From Ruminococcaceae bacterium UBA1767 (GTDB lineage Bacteria > Bacillota > Clostridia > Oscillospirales > Acutalibacteraceae): a stretch of DNA of 19,961 bases. A model generated the notes under the pieces. That model had not been told where the DNA came from. It was given only the letters and a program-made list of their open reading frames with translations, and made no database searches. The translations under genes were made by a program, and so were the position numbers. Each line of letters begins with the position of its first letter. Position 1 is the stretch's first letter. Positions 1 through 6,475 of the stretch are shown piece by piece. The stretch lies in assembly GCA_002315505.1 (NCBI GenBank), contig DCGX01000070.1:1-19961 (forward strand), written 5' to 3'.

Positions 1-2
1 TT

Positions 3-1808
3 ACATACAGAATACCTAACAGCATCAAGCAGATTGCTATGCAGGGACAGTTTGACGAATTTGACCTAAACATATTCTTCGGCGCGAAAGAAACAGAAAA
101 AGGTAAGCCGGAAAGTTCAAAATTCACATACGAAACAGAAGTCAATAAGTGGATTCAGCTTATCAGAGGCGCTTACCTTCCGAGTAATATTGACGATTTA
201 AAAGCCGGTCAGGATAAGCGGCCGCCAATGCCGTATTCAGATGCAAGACTTATGGGAATACTTAACCATACACTGTGGTTCTTGCCGAATGTTGCAGCTT
301 GTTATGCGATGTACAACTTGCTTAAACAGGATAATTTTTTCCGTGATTACCAGATTATTGTATGCGCCGGAACTAAAGCCGGAATTGGTTTGGAGGCTCT
401 TTATCCAGTCCAGCAGGCTATGGGTGACCCGTTAAAGACCAAGACTATTACTCTTTCCTGCGGTAAGCTTACAACAGGCGTTACAGTTAAACCGTGGACC
501 GGTGTGTTTATGCTTCGTAACCTTTCCAGTCCTGAAACATATTTCCAGACTGCATTCAGAGTTCAGTCACCGTGGACTGTAAAAGACGAAAACGGAAATA
601 CCGTTATCATGAAGCAGGAATGCTATGTCTTTGACTTTGCTCTTGACCGTGCTCTCCGACAAATATCAGACTACAGTTGCAGACTGGATGTAAATGAGGC
701 TAACCCTGAGAAGAAGGTAGCGGATTTCATTAATTTCTTGCCTGTTCTTGCTTATGACGGTAGCTCTATGCGTCAAATTTCTGCACAAGAAGTTCTTGAT
801 ATAGCTATGGCTGGTACATCGGCTACACTTCTTGCAAAGCGTTGGGAGTCAGCACTTCTTGTTAATGTTGATAACGATACACTTCAAAGGCTGCTTAATA
901 ATAAAGAGGCCTTGGATGCGCTTATGAAGATTGAAGGATTCCGTTCTCTCAATTCGGATATTGTTACTATTATCAACAAGTCAGAGCATGTAAAGAAAGC
1001 AAAGGGTGAAAGCGGAGAGAAAACCAAGCAGGAGAAGAAAGAACTTTCAGATGAAGAAAAGGAATATAAGTCTCTTCGTAAACAAATACAGGAAAAGCTC
1101 ATCAAATTTGCGACGAGAGTACCTGTATTTATGTATCTTACCGATTACCGTGAGCGCAGCCTGAAAGATGTTATTACTCAGCTTGAACCGGGACTTTTTA
1201 AAAAGGTTACCGGCCTTGATGTCAAAGACTTTGAGCTTTTGTGTTCGATTAACGTGTTTAACGCAAGTCTTATGAATGATGCTATCTATAAATTTAAGCG
1301 TTATGAAGACAGCAGTCTTTCATACACGGGCATCAACAAGCACGAAAATGACGAAACTGTCGGTGGTTGGGATACTACTATTCGTAAAGAAGAATATCGG
1401 CAGATGTTCTATAACCAGCAGGCATCAATGGAAATGACCGAGGAAGAAGAAAAGAAGCACAGTCAAATTCCGGATTTTGTTGAAGTTGTAACGACACCTA
1501 AACCGCATATAATTCCGCAGTCGGCTATACATAAGCCAACAGTAATACCCGTTGCAAAAGAACCGCAACCTCAAAAACCAATTGCAGTTGCACCAAAAGT
1601 TGAAAAGCCTAAAGAACAATTTGTTATTCCGTATTTTGAGGTTGGTATGATAGTAAACCATAAAAAGTTTGGCGAAGGTGTAATTATATCCATAAACCAG
1701 AACAGAACAAAGCTTTCTGTAAAATTCACTCAAGGTGGTATGAAAGATTTTGTTGTCGGCGGCGACTACTGTGCATTCAGAAACGGATACCTGACTATAA
1801 TAGAATAA
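3..1808 (+). CDS. C-terminal part of a large SF2 helicase / restriction-type protein (5' end outside window)
   Basis: The frame is open to the left edge, so this is the 3' part of a longer gene; the first ATG in frame (39) is probably internal. Around residues 135-175 from that ATG the protein has TLSCGKLTTGVTV followed by FQTAFRVQSPW, which read as helicase motifs V and VI of superfamily 2. The arrangement resembles restriction-endonuclease R-type or phage/ICE helicase proteins. A charged linker follows (about 325-350, rich in Lys/Glu), then a Pro/Lys-rich linker (about 490-530). The last 55 residues (GMIVNHKKFGEGVI...VKFTQGGMKDF) look like the small Tudor/SH3-like domain found at the C-terminus of UvrD/PcrA-type proteins. 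The helicase assignment rests on motif reading; the nuclease role is inference. A clear terminator follows. Confidence 0.72.
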   Translation, partial: TYRIPNSIKQIAMQGQFDEFDLNIFFGAKETEKGKPESSKFTYETEVNKWIQLIRGAYLPSNIDDLKAGQDKRPPMPYSDARLMGILNHTLWFLPNVAACYAMYNLLKQDNFFRDYQIIVCAGTKAGIGLEALYPVQQAMGDPLKTKTITLSCGKLTTGVTVKPWTGVFMLRNLSSPETYFQTAFRVQSPWTVKDENGNTVIMKQECYVFDFALDRALRQISDYSCRLDVNEANPEKKVADFINFLPVLAYDGSSMRQISAQEVLDIAMAGTSATLLAKRWESALLVNVDNDTLQRLLNNKEALDALMKIEGFRSLNSDIVTIINKSEHVKKAKGESGEKTKQEKKELSDEEKEYKSLRKQIQEKLIKFATRVPVFMYLTDYRERSLKDVITQLEPGLFKKVTGLDVKDFELLCSINVFNASLMNDAIYKFKRYEDSSLSYTGINKHENDETVGGWDTTIRKEEYRQMFYNQQASMEMTEEEEKKHSQIPDFVEVVTTPKPHIIPQSAIHKPTVIPVAKEPQPQKPIAVAPKVEKPKEQFVIPYFEVGMIVNHKKFGEGVIISINQNRTKLSVKFTQGGMKDFVVGGDYCAFRNGYLTIIE

Positions 1809-1824
1809 TTGTTGTTGTTAATTT

Positions 1825-1858
1825 GAGCCGTGCAATAAAGCATGGCTCTTTTTCTTTT
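1825..1858 (+). terminator. Rho-independent terminator after the helicase gene
   Basis: Stem GAGCCGTGC (1825-1833) pairs with GCATGGCTC (1840-1848), with one G-U pair and a 6-base loop, followed by TTTTTCTTTT. It lies 16 bases after the stop codon of the helicase-like gene. Confidence 0.8.
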
Positions 1859-1889
1859 AAAAAACATTTTTCTGACATCATGTATATAG

Positions 1890-1970
1890 ATGTGACAGTA
1901 AAAGGAGTTTAAATTAATGAACACCCTTTCTTCTGTATCATCAAATAATATTTTACGGAGGAACATAATG
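1890..1970 (+). promoter_or_regulatory. 5' leader with two ribosome binding sites and two start codons
   Basis: An AAAAGGAG site precedes an ATG at 1917, and a stronger GGAGG (1957-1961) sits 6 bases before a second ATG at 1968. The two starts are in frame here. Nearly the same arrangement (AAAAGGAGTT, ATG, a CTTTTCTT-like stretch, CATCAAATA, a T-rich run, GGAGG, ACAT, ATG) lies in front of the opposite-strand paralogue at 3404-3817. The shared leader therefore seems to be a conserved unit and not chance. Whether the upper start makes a leader peptide or an N-terminal extension is not known. Confidence 0.5.
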
Positions 1971-2309
1971 AAAAAGTTCTATAACATCAATGAATTATTC
2001 ACACTCGCAGAAAATGAAGAGGAGGCAATGAAAACCTATGTGCAGCGTCAGCTTAAGCTTGATGGTAACAAAATAACATCATTTAAAGGCGAAAGCATAT
2101 ACGAAGCAATATTTCCGTTTTTCAAAGCATTGGCTAACCGTTTCGATGGTTATGTGGTCGACTTATATACCGAAGATAAAACAAAAGTTCCGAAGGTTAT
2201 TTTGGACGGATACATTTTCGGCAAAGAACTCTCGGTACAAATTTGCAAGGATTACAACTCCGATGGATTTGTTTTATCGCTGGTAGTGTTGATAGTCATA
2301 ATGGAATAA
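1968..2309 (+). CDS. Small uncharacterised protein, probably 3'-frameshifted; paralogue of the 3404-3817 gene
   Basis: The start at 1968 is preferred because GGAGG lies 6 bases upstream; an in-frame ATG at 1917 is the alternative. The product (113 aa) has no family I recognise. It aligns by eye along its length with the minus-strand protein at 3404-3817: both carry E-[ED]-A-[MF]-[KR]-x-[YF]-V early, then F-[KQ]-A-[LV]-A-[ND]-R-[FY]-x-G, then K-x-P-[KR]-[VF]. After residue ~104 (GFVLSL) the frame runs into VVLIVIME and stops. The next frame from about 2282 reads GSVDSHNG, then ITTYDLDICGAYH, then stop at 2345-2347, and this matches the paralogue's ELVNIIDIS region better. A single lost base near 2280 would explain this. 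No catalytic motif and no signal peptide is visible. Confidence 0.55.
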   Translation: MKKFYNINELFTLAENEEEAMKTYVQRQLKLDGNKITSFKGESIYEAIFPFFKALANRFDGYVVDLYTEDKTKVPKVILDGYIFGKELSVQICKDYNSDGFVLSLVVLIVIME

Positions 2310-2328
2310 CAACTTATGACCTTGATAT

Positions 2329-3177
2329 ATGTGGTGCTTATCATTGAGTGAAGAATTCACAACAATGGTTGCAGAAAGAGTTAATTCAGCTATTGATATA
2401 TCCGACTTGGAAGATGAAAAAGATAGGCTTGAAAGTAACCTCAGAAGTCTAAAAAAAGCACTTAAGCAGCGAGAATTTGAGATGGACCATATAAACTATG
2501 ATGAAGAACCTGATACAGTCAGGATAAAAGAAGAGAGACTCCAAAGCCGCATTGAGTCACTTTACAGGGATATATCAAAAAGCAATAATGAAATAAAAAG
2601 CATTGAAGCAAAAATTGCAGCAATTCAGCAAGCAAAATATAAAGAAAAACAGATTTTTGATATTCTGAAAAATTTCAGTGTAATGTATTCCACTTTGGAT
2701 GATGAAGAAAAACGTACCTGTATGCAATTATTGATTGAAAGTATCGAAATTCAAAATTATGATACAAAAGTAATTGATTATAGCAAGCTAATTAGTAATA
2801 TTACCTTTCGCTTTTATTTATCTGATAACCCGAACGAGCTTACAAAAATTTACCGTACAAACGAAAAGCACGATGAGACGGTTGTCCTTTTGTCCAGGAA
2901 AATGCCCGACATACATATCGACATTGATGTAGATGTGGATGAATTAGTGCAAGATAAGCGCGGAATAGCAACATATGCGCAGATAAAGGATTATGTTTTG
3001 AAGCAAACCGGACTTAATGTATCAACGCTCTATATTTCACAGGTAAAGCGCAAGTTTGGAATTGATGTCGGTGAAGCGTTCAATAAACCGAAATCGTCGA
3101 ATTCACGACAACCGCAATGCCCCAAAGAAAAAGAAAAAGCTATTATTGATGCTTTAAAACATTATAATATAATTTAA
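2329..3177 (+). CDS. C-terminal fragment of a large serine recombinase (probable pseudogene)
   Basis: The N-terminal resolvase domain with its catalytic serine and the zinc-ribbon part are absent; the frame opens just after a stop at 2323-2325. What remains from about residue 6 (LSEEFTTMVAERV) is a long coiled coil (about 20-105, heptad-like Leu/Ile/Glu/Lys), then DDEEKRTCMQLLIESIEIQ. That pattern is typical of the C-terminal part of large serine recombinases of clostridial ICEs and phages. Residues ~212-282 (ATYAQIKDYVL..., SRQPQCPKEKEKAI) form a separate small tail domain of a kind I recall as an add-on to other clostridial proteins. The junction with the preceding gene lies around 2335-2345. 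The ATG at 2329 has no good ribosome binding site, so expression is doubtful. Confidence 0.7.
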   Translation: MWCLSLSEEFTTMVAERVNSAIDISDLEDEKDRLESNLRSLKKALKQREFEMDHINYDEEPDTVRIKEERLQSRIESLYRDISKSNNEIKSIEAKIAAIQQAKYKEKQIFDILKNFSVMYSTLDDEEKRTCMQLLIESIEIQNYDTKVIDYSKLISNITFRFYLSDNPNELTKIYRTNEKHDETVVLLSRKMPDIHIDIDVDVDELVQDKRGIATYAQIKDYVLKQTGLNVSTLYISQVKRKFGIDVGEAFNKPKSSNSRQPQCPKEKEKAIIDALKHYNII

Positions 3178-3233
3178 AATCTTCATCCAAAACAGATTTA
3201 TTTTGTCAGAGATTAAGTTTACGAAAAAGAAAA

Positions 3234-3272
3234 GAGGGTTTATAACTGCAATCAGTTAGAGGCCCTCGTTTT
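3234..3272 (+). terminator. Long hairpin terminator after the recombinase fragment
   Basis: GAGGGTTTATAACTG (3234-3248) pairs with CAGTTAGAGGCCCTC (3253-3267) around a CAAT loop, with two G-U pairs and one mismatch, then GTTTTG. The T run is short but the stem is strong. Confidence 0.65.
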
Positions 3273-3360
3273 GCTAATTCGTTAGGAATTTTTTTATCAG
3301 TAAAGTAAACATAATAATATGGCCTTTTCAGAGCTAATCTTTAATCGATTGGAACAAAAG

Positions 3361-3386
3361 AAAAACGCCCCAATAAATGGGGCGTT
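3361..3386 (-). terminator. Rho-independent terminator of the minus-strand paralogue
   Basis: AACGCCCC (3364-3371) and GGGGCGTT (3379-3386) form a perfect 8-bp stem with a 7-base loop. Read on the minus strand the stem is followed by TTTCTTTTG, 18 bases beyond the stop codon of the gene at 3404-3817. Confidence 0.85.
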
Positions 3387-3403
3387 AAAGAAGAAATGTT
3401 TTG

Positions 3404-3817
3404 TTACAGAATATTCTGCAGCGCTACATGTCGAGCGATGAGATGTTGTAATTCAACAAGCATATCATCAACGTTCTCGGAGATGTCAATTATGTTGACA
3501 AGTTCTTCACCGTTTTTCTCGCGGATAAGCTTCACGCAAAAAGTTCCATTGCCGACGTCTTGTGTCACCAGCTCAAAGTTTCCTCTAATTTGCAAGTTTT
3601 CAAACACAAACCTGGGCAATTTATTCTTTGTTGTTGACAAGCATCCGGAATACCTGTCAGCAACAGCTTGGAAGCAAGGCTGAAGCAAATTGGAAATGTC
3701 ATTTTCCTGAACCTCAACTGCACTTTCGTTTGTTACTTTCATAACATTTTCCACAAATGCTCTGAAAGCATCTTCTTTTGTCTTTGCATCTACAATAATA
3801 CCTGAAATGTTGTACAT
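3404..3817 (-). CDS. Small uncharacterised protein, intact paralogue of the 1968-2309 gene
   Basis: The start at 3817 (MYNISG) is chosen because GGAGG lies 8 bases upstream; a longer frame to 3898 would run through the leader. The product is 137 aa, soluble, with no signal peptide or membrane segment and no family I can name. It shares the order E-D-A-F-R-A-F-V, F-Q-A-V-A-D-R-Y-S-G, K-L-P-R-F-V with the gene at 1968-2309, at low identity, and extends about 30 residues further, ending in a Leu/Val-rich helix (DDMLVELQHLIARHVALQ). It is a single-gene unit with its own leader and terminator, lying in mobile-element debris. Function unknown. Confidence 0.65.
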   Translation of the reverse strand: MYNISGIIVDAKTKEDAFRAFVENVMKVTNESAVEVQENDISNLLQPCFQAVADRYSGCLSTTKNKLPRFVFENLQIRGNFELVTQDVGNGTFCVKLIREKNGEELVNIIDISENVDDMLVELQHLIARHVALQNIL

Positions 3818-3849
3818 ATGATGTACCTCCATAAAAATAATATTTGATG

Positions 3850-3873
3850 TCAAAGAAAAGTCGTTTCTTTCAT
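3850..3873 (-). other. Possible seven-codon leader ORF (MKETTFL) upstream of the paralogue
   Basis: AAAAGGAG (minus strand, 3885-3878) is followed after 4 bases by ATG and a seven-codon frame ending in TGA, 32 bases before the start at 3817. The corresponding position in the plus-strand paralogue has AAAAGGAG and ATG at 1917, but there the frame stays open into the gene. The spacing is short, and translation is inference. Confidence 0.25.
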
Positions 3874-4012
3874 TTAACTCCTTTTGTTTTAACATCAATC
3901 AAAATATGAAATAAAACTGTTTTTTAAACCAATGCACAAATAATTGAATTTCTAAAGGTGTATTTCAAACAATTTTAAAAGCTATTTTTCAGTTTTCAAT
4001 CTAAATAAAAGC

Positions 4013-4032
4013 AAAAAACTCCAATTGGAGTT
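4013..4032 (-). terminator. Hairpin terminator downstream of the toxin-antitoxin / HNH region
   Basis: AACTCCAATTGGAGTT (4017-4032) is a perfect palindrome. On the minus strand it is followed by a T run (4016-4013) and GCTTTTATT. On the plus strand it is followed by CGTTTTATT, so it may work both ways. Confidence 0.6.
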
Positions 4033-4092
4033 CGTTTTATTATTGATTATCTAGGTATCATCTCTACTTTTGTTCCTAAATGATTATTATTT

Positions 4093-4296
4093 ACAAAAAT
4101 CACAACGCCCCTGCAGTTACTCTGGTTGCCTCAATTTGTGTGAAGATTGTTTGCTTGAAGAGAAAAGACACCCGCCGAAGAAGTACATCACATTGTACCT
4201 CTTGCAGCGGGTGGTAAGCCTTATGCTTTCAGTAATCTCCGTTCACTATGTCGTTCCTGTCATTTGAATGAGCATCATAAAATTGGAGACAGGTAA
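4093..4296 (+). pseudogene. Remnant of a phage-type HNH endonuclease gene (copy A)
   Basis: Two frames must be joined. The first reads KSQRPCSYSGCLNL then CEDCLLEEKR, which resembles the N-terminal zinc-knuckle start of short phage HNH proteins fused directly to the pre-HNH segment, as if the middle had been deleted. A one-base shift near 4167 then gives TPAEEVHHIVPLAAGG, NLRSLCRSCHLNEHHKIGDR and a stop at 4294-4296. This is the HNH core (V-H-H-I-V-P-L, then N-L-x-x-L-C-x-x-C-H). Such genes usually sit beside phage terminase genes. The stop codon abuts the opposite-strand stop of the toxin gene with no gap. Deletion plus frameshift make it non-functional. Confidence 0.7.
4163..4296 (+). repeat. 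Direct repeat copy A (HNH 3' end, ~134 bp)
   Basis: Bases 4163-4296 match 4963-5096 at a constant offset of exactly 800 bases, with about 14 substitutions and no indels by my count. Both encode the last ~43 codons of an HNH endonuclease. Confidence 0.9.
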
Positions 4297-4611
4297 TTAT
4301 ATTTGGTTGGAAATATCACGATGAGAATAAATGATTCTGCGAACTTCCATAACATTATCGAGCACAACATAAAAAATCAAGTAATTCTTAACTTTAATAT
4401 AGTAATACGGATTTTTATGATTGACTATACTGTTATACGGTTCAAAAGATTCTGCATAAGGAAGTCGATTAAAAATTGCGTTTTCCACTTCATTTACCAA
4501 GTTGTTTGCCGCTGTTGGGTTTTGAAGCTGTGTAGAAATATAGTCAACGATTGAGTTTAAGTCATCTTCAAACAACGGAAGAAAACGCAGAGTGTATTGT
4601 TTCTTATCCAT
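4297..4611 (-). CDS. RelE/ParE-family toxin
   Basis: The start at 4611 (MDKKQYTLRF) overlaps the end of the antitoxin gene by 8 bases (ATGGATAA), the classic coupled arrangement; the longer frame to 4680 would run through the antitoxin. The 104-aa product has the small ParE/RelE layout: L-R-F-L-P-L-F-E-D-D-L-N-S-I-V-D-Y-I near the start, a helical middle (NLVNEVENAIFNRL), then IKVKNYLIFYVV and a final strand/loop EVRRIIYSHRDI. Family members act as gyrase poisons (ParE) or as mRNA interferases (RelE); which of these applies here cannot be read from sequence. It should be held inactive by the upstream Phd-type protein. Confidence 0.85.
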   Translation of the reverse strand: MDKKQYTLRFLPLFEDDLNSIVDYISTQLQNPTAANNLVNEVENAIFNRLPYAESFEPYNSIVNHKNPYYYIKVKNYLIFYVVLDNVMEVRRIIYSHRDISNQI

Positions 4612-4864
4612 TAATACGACCTCTAACTCTGCTGAATACTTCTTCGGCATTGTAACGTATATCTGTTTCCTTTGCCGCATTATCAGCTTGAATCAGTTTC
4701 ATTTCAATATTGTCAGTAAGTGAAGCATACTGTTCAAGACTTAGCACTACCATCGAACCATAACCATTCTTTGTAAGAAAAACAGGCTCGCCACTTGAAA
4801 GAACAGCATTTTCTATTTCAGGAAATTTGTTTCTCAAATCAGAAACCGGTCTGATATTAATCAT
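4604..4864 (-). CDS. Phd/YefM-family antitoxin
   Basis: This 86-aa protein starts MINIRPVSDLRNKFPEIENAV and continues EPVFLTKNGYGSMVVLSLEQYASL. That is the conserved N-terminal DNA-binding fold of Phd/YefM antitoxins, with the C-terminal half (NAAKETDIRYNAEEVFSRVR) as the expected toxin-binding tail. AGAGGTG lies 7 bases before the ATG. It is the first gene of the two-gene module. As in other members it should repress its own promoter, and an inverted repeat at 4890-4905 is a likely operator. Confidence 0.88.
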   Translation of the reverse strand: MINIRPVSDLRNKFPEIENAVLSSGEPVFLTKNGYGSMVVLSLEQYASLTDNIEMKLIQADNAAKETDIRYNAEEVFSRVRGRING

Positions 4865-4888
4865 AATTAAACACCTCTAATATATATT

Positions 4889-4917
4889 CTGATAATATTT
4901 TATCACAACTTTATCAA
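4889..4917 (-). promoter_or_regulatory. Promoter/operator region of the toxin-antitoxin module
   Basis: On the minus strand TTGATA (4917-4912) could be a -35 box, with weak TATCAG/TTATCA-type -10 candidates 16-17 bases on. An inverted repeat TGATAA-AATA-TTATCA (4905-4890) overlaps them, and a third TGATAAA lies inside the -35 region. Repeats over the promoter fit autorepression by the antitoxin. The exact -10 is uncertain. Confidence 0.45.
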
Positions 4918-4962
4918 AACATCAAGAAAAAAATCATCTCGCGAGTGGTCAAATTCAAGATA

Positions 4963-5096
4963 AAAAGACACCCGCCGAAGAAGTACATCACATTGTACCT
5001 CTTGCAGCGGGCAGTGAGCCTTATGCTTTCAGTAATATCCGTTCATTGTGCCGTTCCTGTCATTTGAAGGAGCATCACAGGATTGGAGATAGATAG
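4963..5096 (+). pseudogene. HNH endonuclease 3' fragment (copy B of the direct repeat)
   Basis: This reads KKTPAEEVHHIVPLAAGS, then NIRSLCRSCHLKEHHRIGDR and stop (5094-5096). It keeps the histidines and the C-x-x-C-H of an HNH nuclease but nothing upstream. It matches copy A at about 120 of 134 positions. Most differences are silent or conservative, so the two tails probably diverged while still coding and were not copied recently from one dead fragment. Confidence 0.8.
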
Positions 5097-5128
5097 AATG
5101 GAAGAATTTGAAAATCAAATAGATTAAT

Positions 5129-6403
5129 TTATTCTTCAAAAGACGCATAATTACAAAACTGAGAGTCTGTAAAATGCGGAAAACGATTATTAATATAAGA
5201 AACTGCTTGAAACCAATATAATTTTCTCTTATTGATCTCTTTTGTCAATTCAATAATTGATAACCGATTTTCAATTAACCAATCTATCAAACAATTTACG
5301 TATTGAGATAATCGTGATTCAGTCAAGCTATATATTTCACCAGTATCTTTTTTGACAAGTAAAAGAGATTTACAAAGTAGCAAGAAATTGATTTGATGAC
5401 ACTCCTCAGTAGAAAACTCCTTATTGTTATTATAATCATAAAATTTTTCAGATAAGAGACCAATATAGTTAATTTTTTTCTCCATAAGTTTTAATGTGGT
5501 TGATAGTGGTAAATCAATTATTCTTTCTTTACGAGCATTTTCATTGTAAATAATGGAAAATAGTTTGTTAAATAGTATTTCTCTAATATGATTATTAATA
5601 ACATCACATTTAAACGAGTATCCCATTTTTGAAATTGTCTTTTGTAAATCGAAATATATAATATCGTTTGCTGAAAAATTTAACAATTTCTCAGTTGAAG
5701 TATGGAGTAAATGATTTAATGTTGTGATTTTCAATTCGTTTAATAATTTATTAAAAGGTTGCAACTCATCAAATTCTAAAACGGAAAGATTTAATTCATC
5801 ACAGATTTGCGATGGAGATTTATTACTACTCTTATTTTTATCAACAATTGTAAAATCAACGCCTAGCAAGATATCAAATCCTGTTTCTACGTTCCATAAG
5901 TCTTTTAGTATTAGACCATAATAACCATTTGGATCACAAGACATAATATCAAAAATGAAAGGTTTAATGTATTTACTTCTTGTGGGATATCTTAACTTTC
6001 TTAGTATAATAGATTCAAGTTGACGAACACGTTCATACCCGAGGCCCACTTCTTTACCAATAGTAGAACGATTTTGAATTTCACAATAATATCCATACCG
6101 AAATTGCAATATTCGTTTTTCCCGAGGTTCAAGTAAATCAATAGCTTTATTAAACAATAATTTGATACAACAATCATAGTTTGCACAACAACACTTATAA
6201 AACTCACAAATGTTGTGACAATAATTATAAGTTGCAAACAGAGGCTCTGTTTTTTTTATTTTTTCATCGGTTTCTTCGGTTAGGCTCTTTTTAATTTCGA
6301 TTAAATTCTCAGATTCTTCACAAGAATCAAAATCATCTTCATAATCATTGACATCTAAATCTGTATCATCAAAAAAGTCAAAATCGTATTCTTCATCATA
6401 CAT
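5129..6403 (-). CDS. Regulator with sigma-70 region 4 and two RNA polymerase alpha-CTD-like segments
   Basis: The start at 6403 (MYDEEYDF) is chosen because a consensus promoter lies at 6440-6468, so the longer TTG-started frame to 6487 would begin upstream of its own promoter; GGTGA precedes the ATG. The 424-aa product has an acidic N-terminus (1-30, nearly all Asp/Glu/Phe/Tyr) and a cysteine cluster (C62, C66, C71-73, C78, C79). Residues ~90-140 read LEPREKRILQFRYG, then IGKEVGLGYERVRQLE, as in sigma-70 region 4. Residues ~212-265 (FNKLLNELKITTLNHLL...) and ~294-350 (IIDLPLSTTLKLMEKKINYIGLL) have the rhythm of the alpha-subunit C-terminal helix-hairpin-helix domain. Region 2 of sigma is absent, so it is not a complete sigma factor. 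It is probably a DNA-binding regulator or polymerase-associated factor of mobile origin; the target is unknown. Confidence 0.65.
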   Translation of the reverse strand: MYDEEYDFDFFDDTDLDVNDYEDDFDSCEESENLIEIKKSLTEETDEKIKKTEPLFATYNYCHNICEFYKCCCANYDCCIKLLFNKAIDLLEPREKRILQFRYGYYCEIQNRSTIGKEVGLGYERVRQLESIILRKLRYPTRSKYIKPFIFDIMSCDPNGYYGLILKDLWNVETGFDILLGVDFTIVDKNKSSNKSPSQICDELNLSVLEFDELQPFNKLLNELKITTLNHLLHTSTEKLLNFSANDIIYFDLQKTISKMGYSFKCDVINNHIREILFNKLFSIIYNENARKERIIDLPLSTTLKLMEKKINYIGLLSEKFYDYNNNKEFSTEECHQINFLLLCKSLLLVKKDTGEIYSLTESRLSQYVNCLIDWLIENRLSIIELTKEINKRKLYWFQAVSYINNRFPHFTDSQFCNYASFEE

Positions 6404-6439
6404 GATTTCACCACATTTACAATAACAATTAATATTTTT

Positions 6440-6468
6440 ATTATAACATAAATAAATTAATTTTTCAA
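6440..6468 (-). promoter_or_regulatory. Sigma-A promoter of the sigma4/alpha-CTD-like gene
   Basis: On the minus strand TTGAAA (6468-6463), a 17-base spacer and TATAAT (6445-6440) are present. Transcription would begin near 6433, leaving a leader of about 30 bases before the ATG at 6403. Confidence 0.8.
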
Positions 6469-6475
6469 CTTTGGT

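Noticed and set aside
3396..3683. Plus-strand frame of 95 codons over the minus-strand paralogue
   Set aside because: It has no ribosome binding site and starts beside the terminator; the minus-strand frame has leader, RBS, terminator and a paralogue.
4070..4267. 65-codon plus-strand frame as a gene
   Set aside because: Only its middle part resembles HNH; its end is an out-of-frame reading of the HNH core, so the HNH remnant with a frameshift explains it better.
4163..5096. Transposon or insertion sequence flanked by direct repeats
   Set aside because: The repeats are coding HNH tails with about 10% divergence, there is no transposase, and no inverted terminal repeats are visible.
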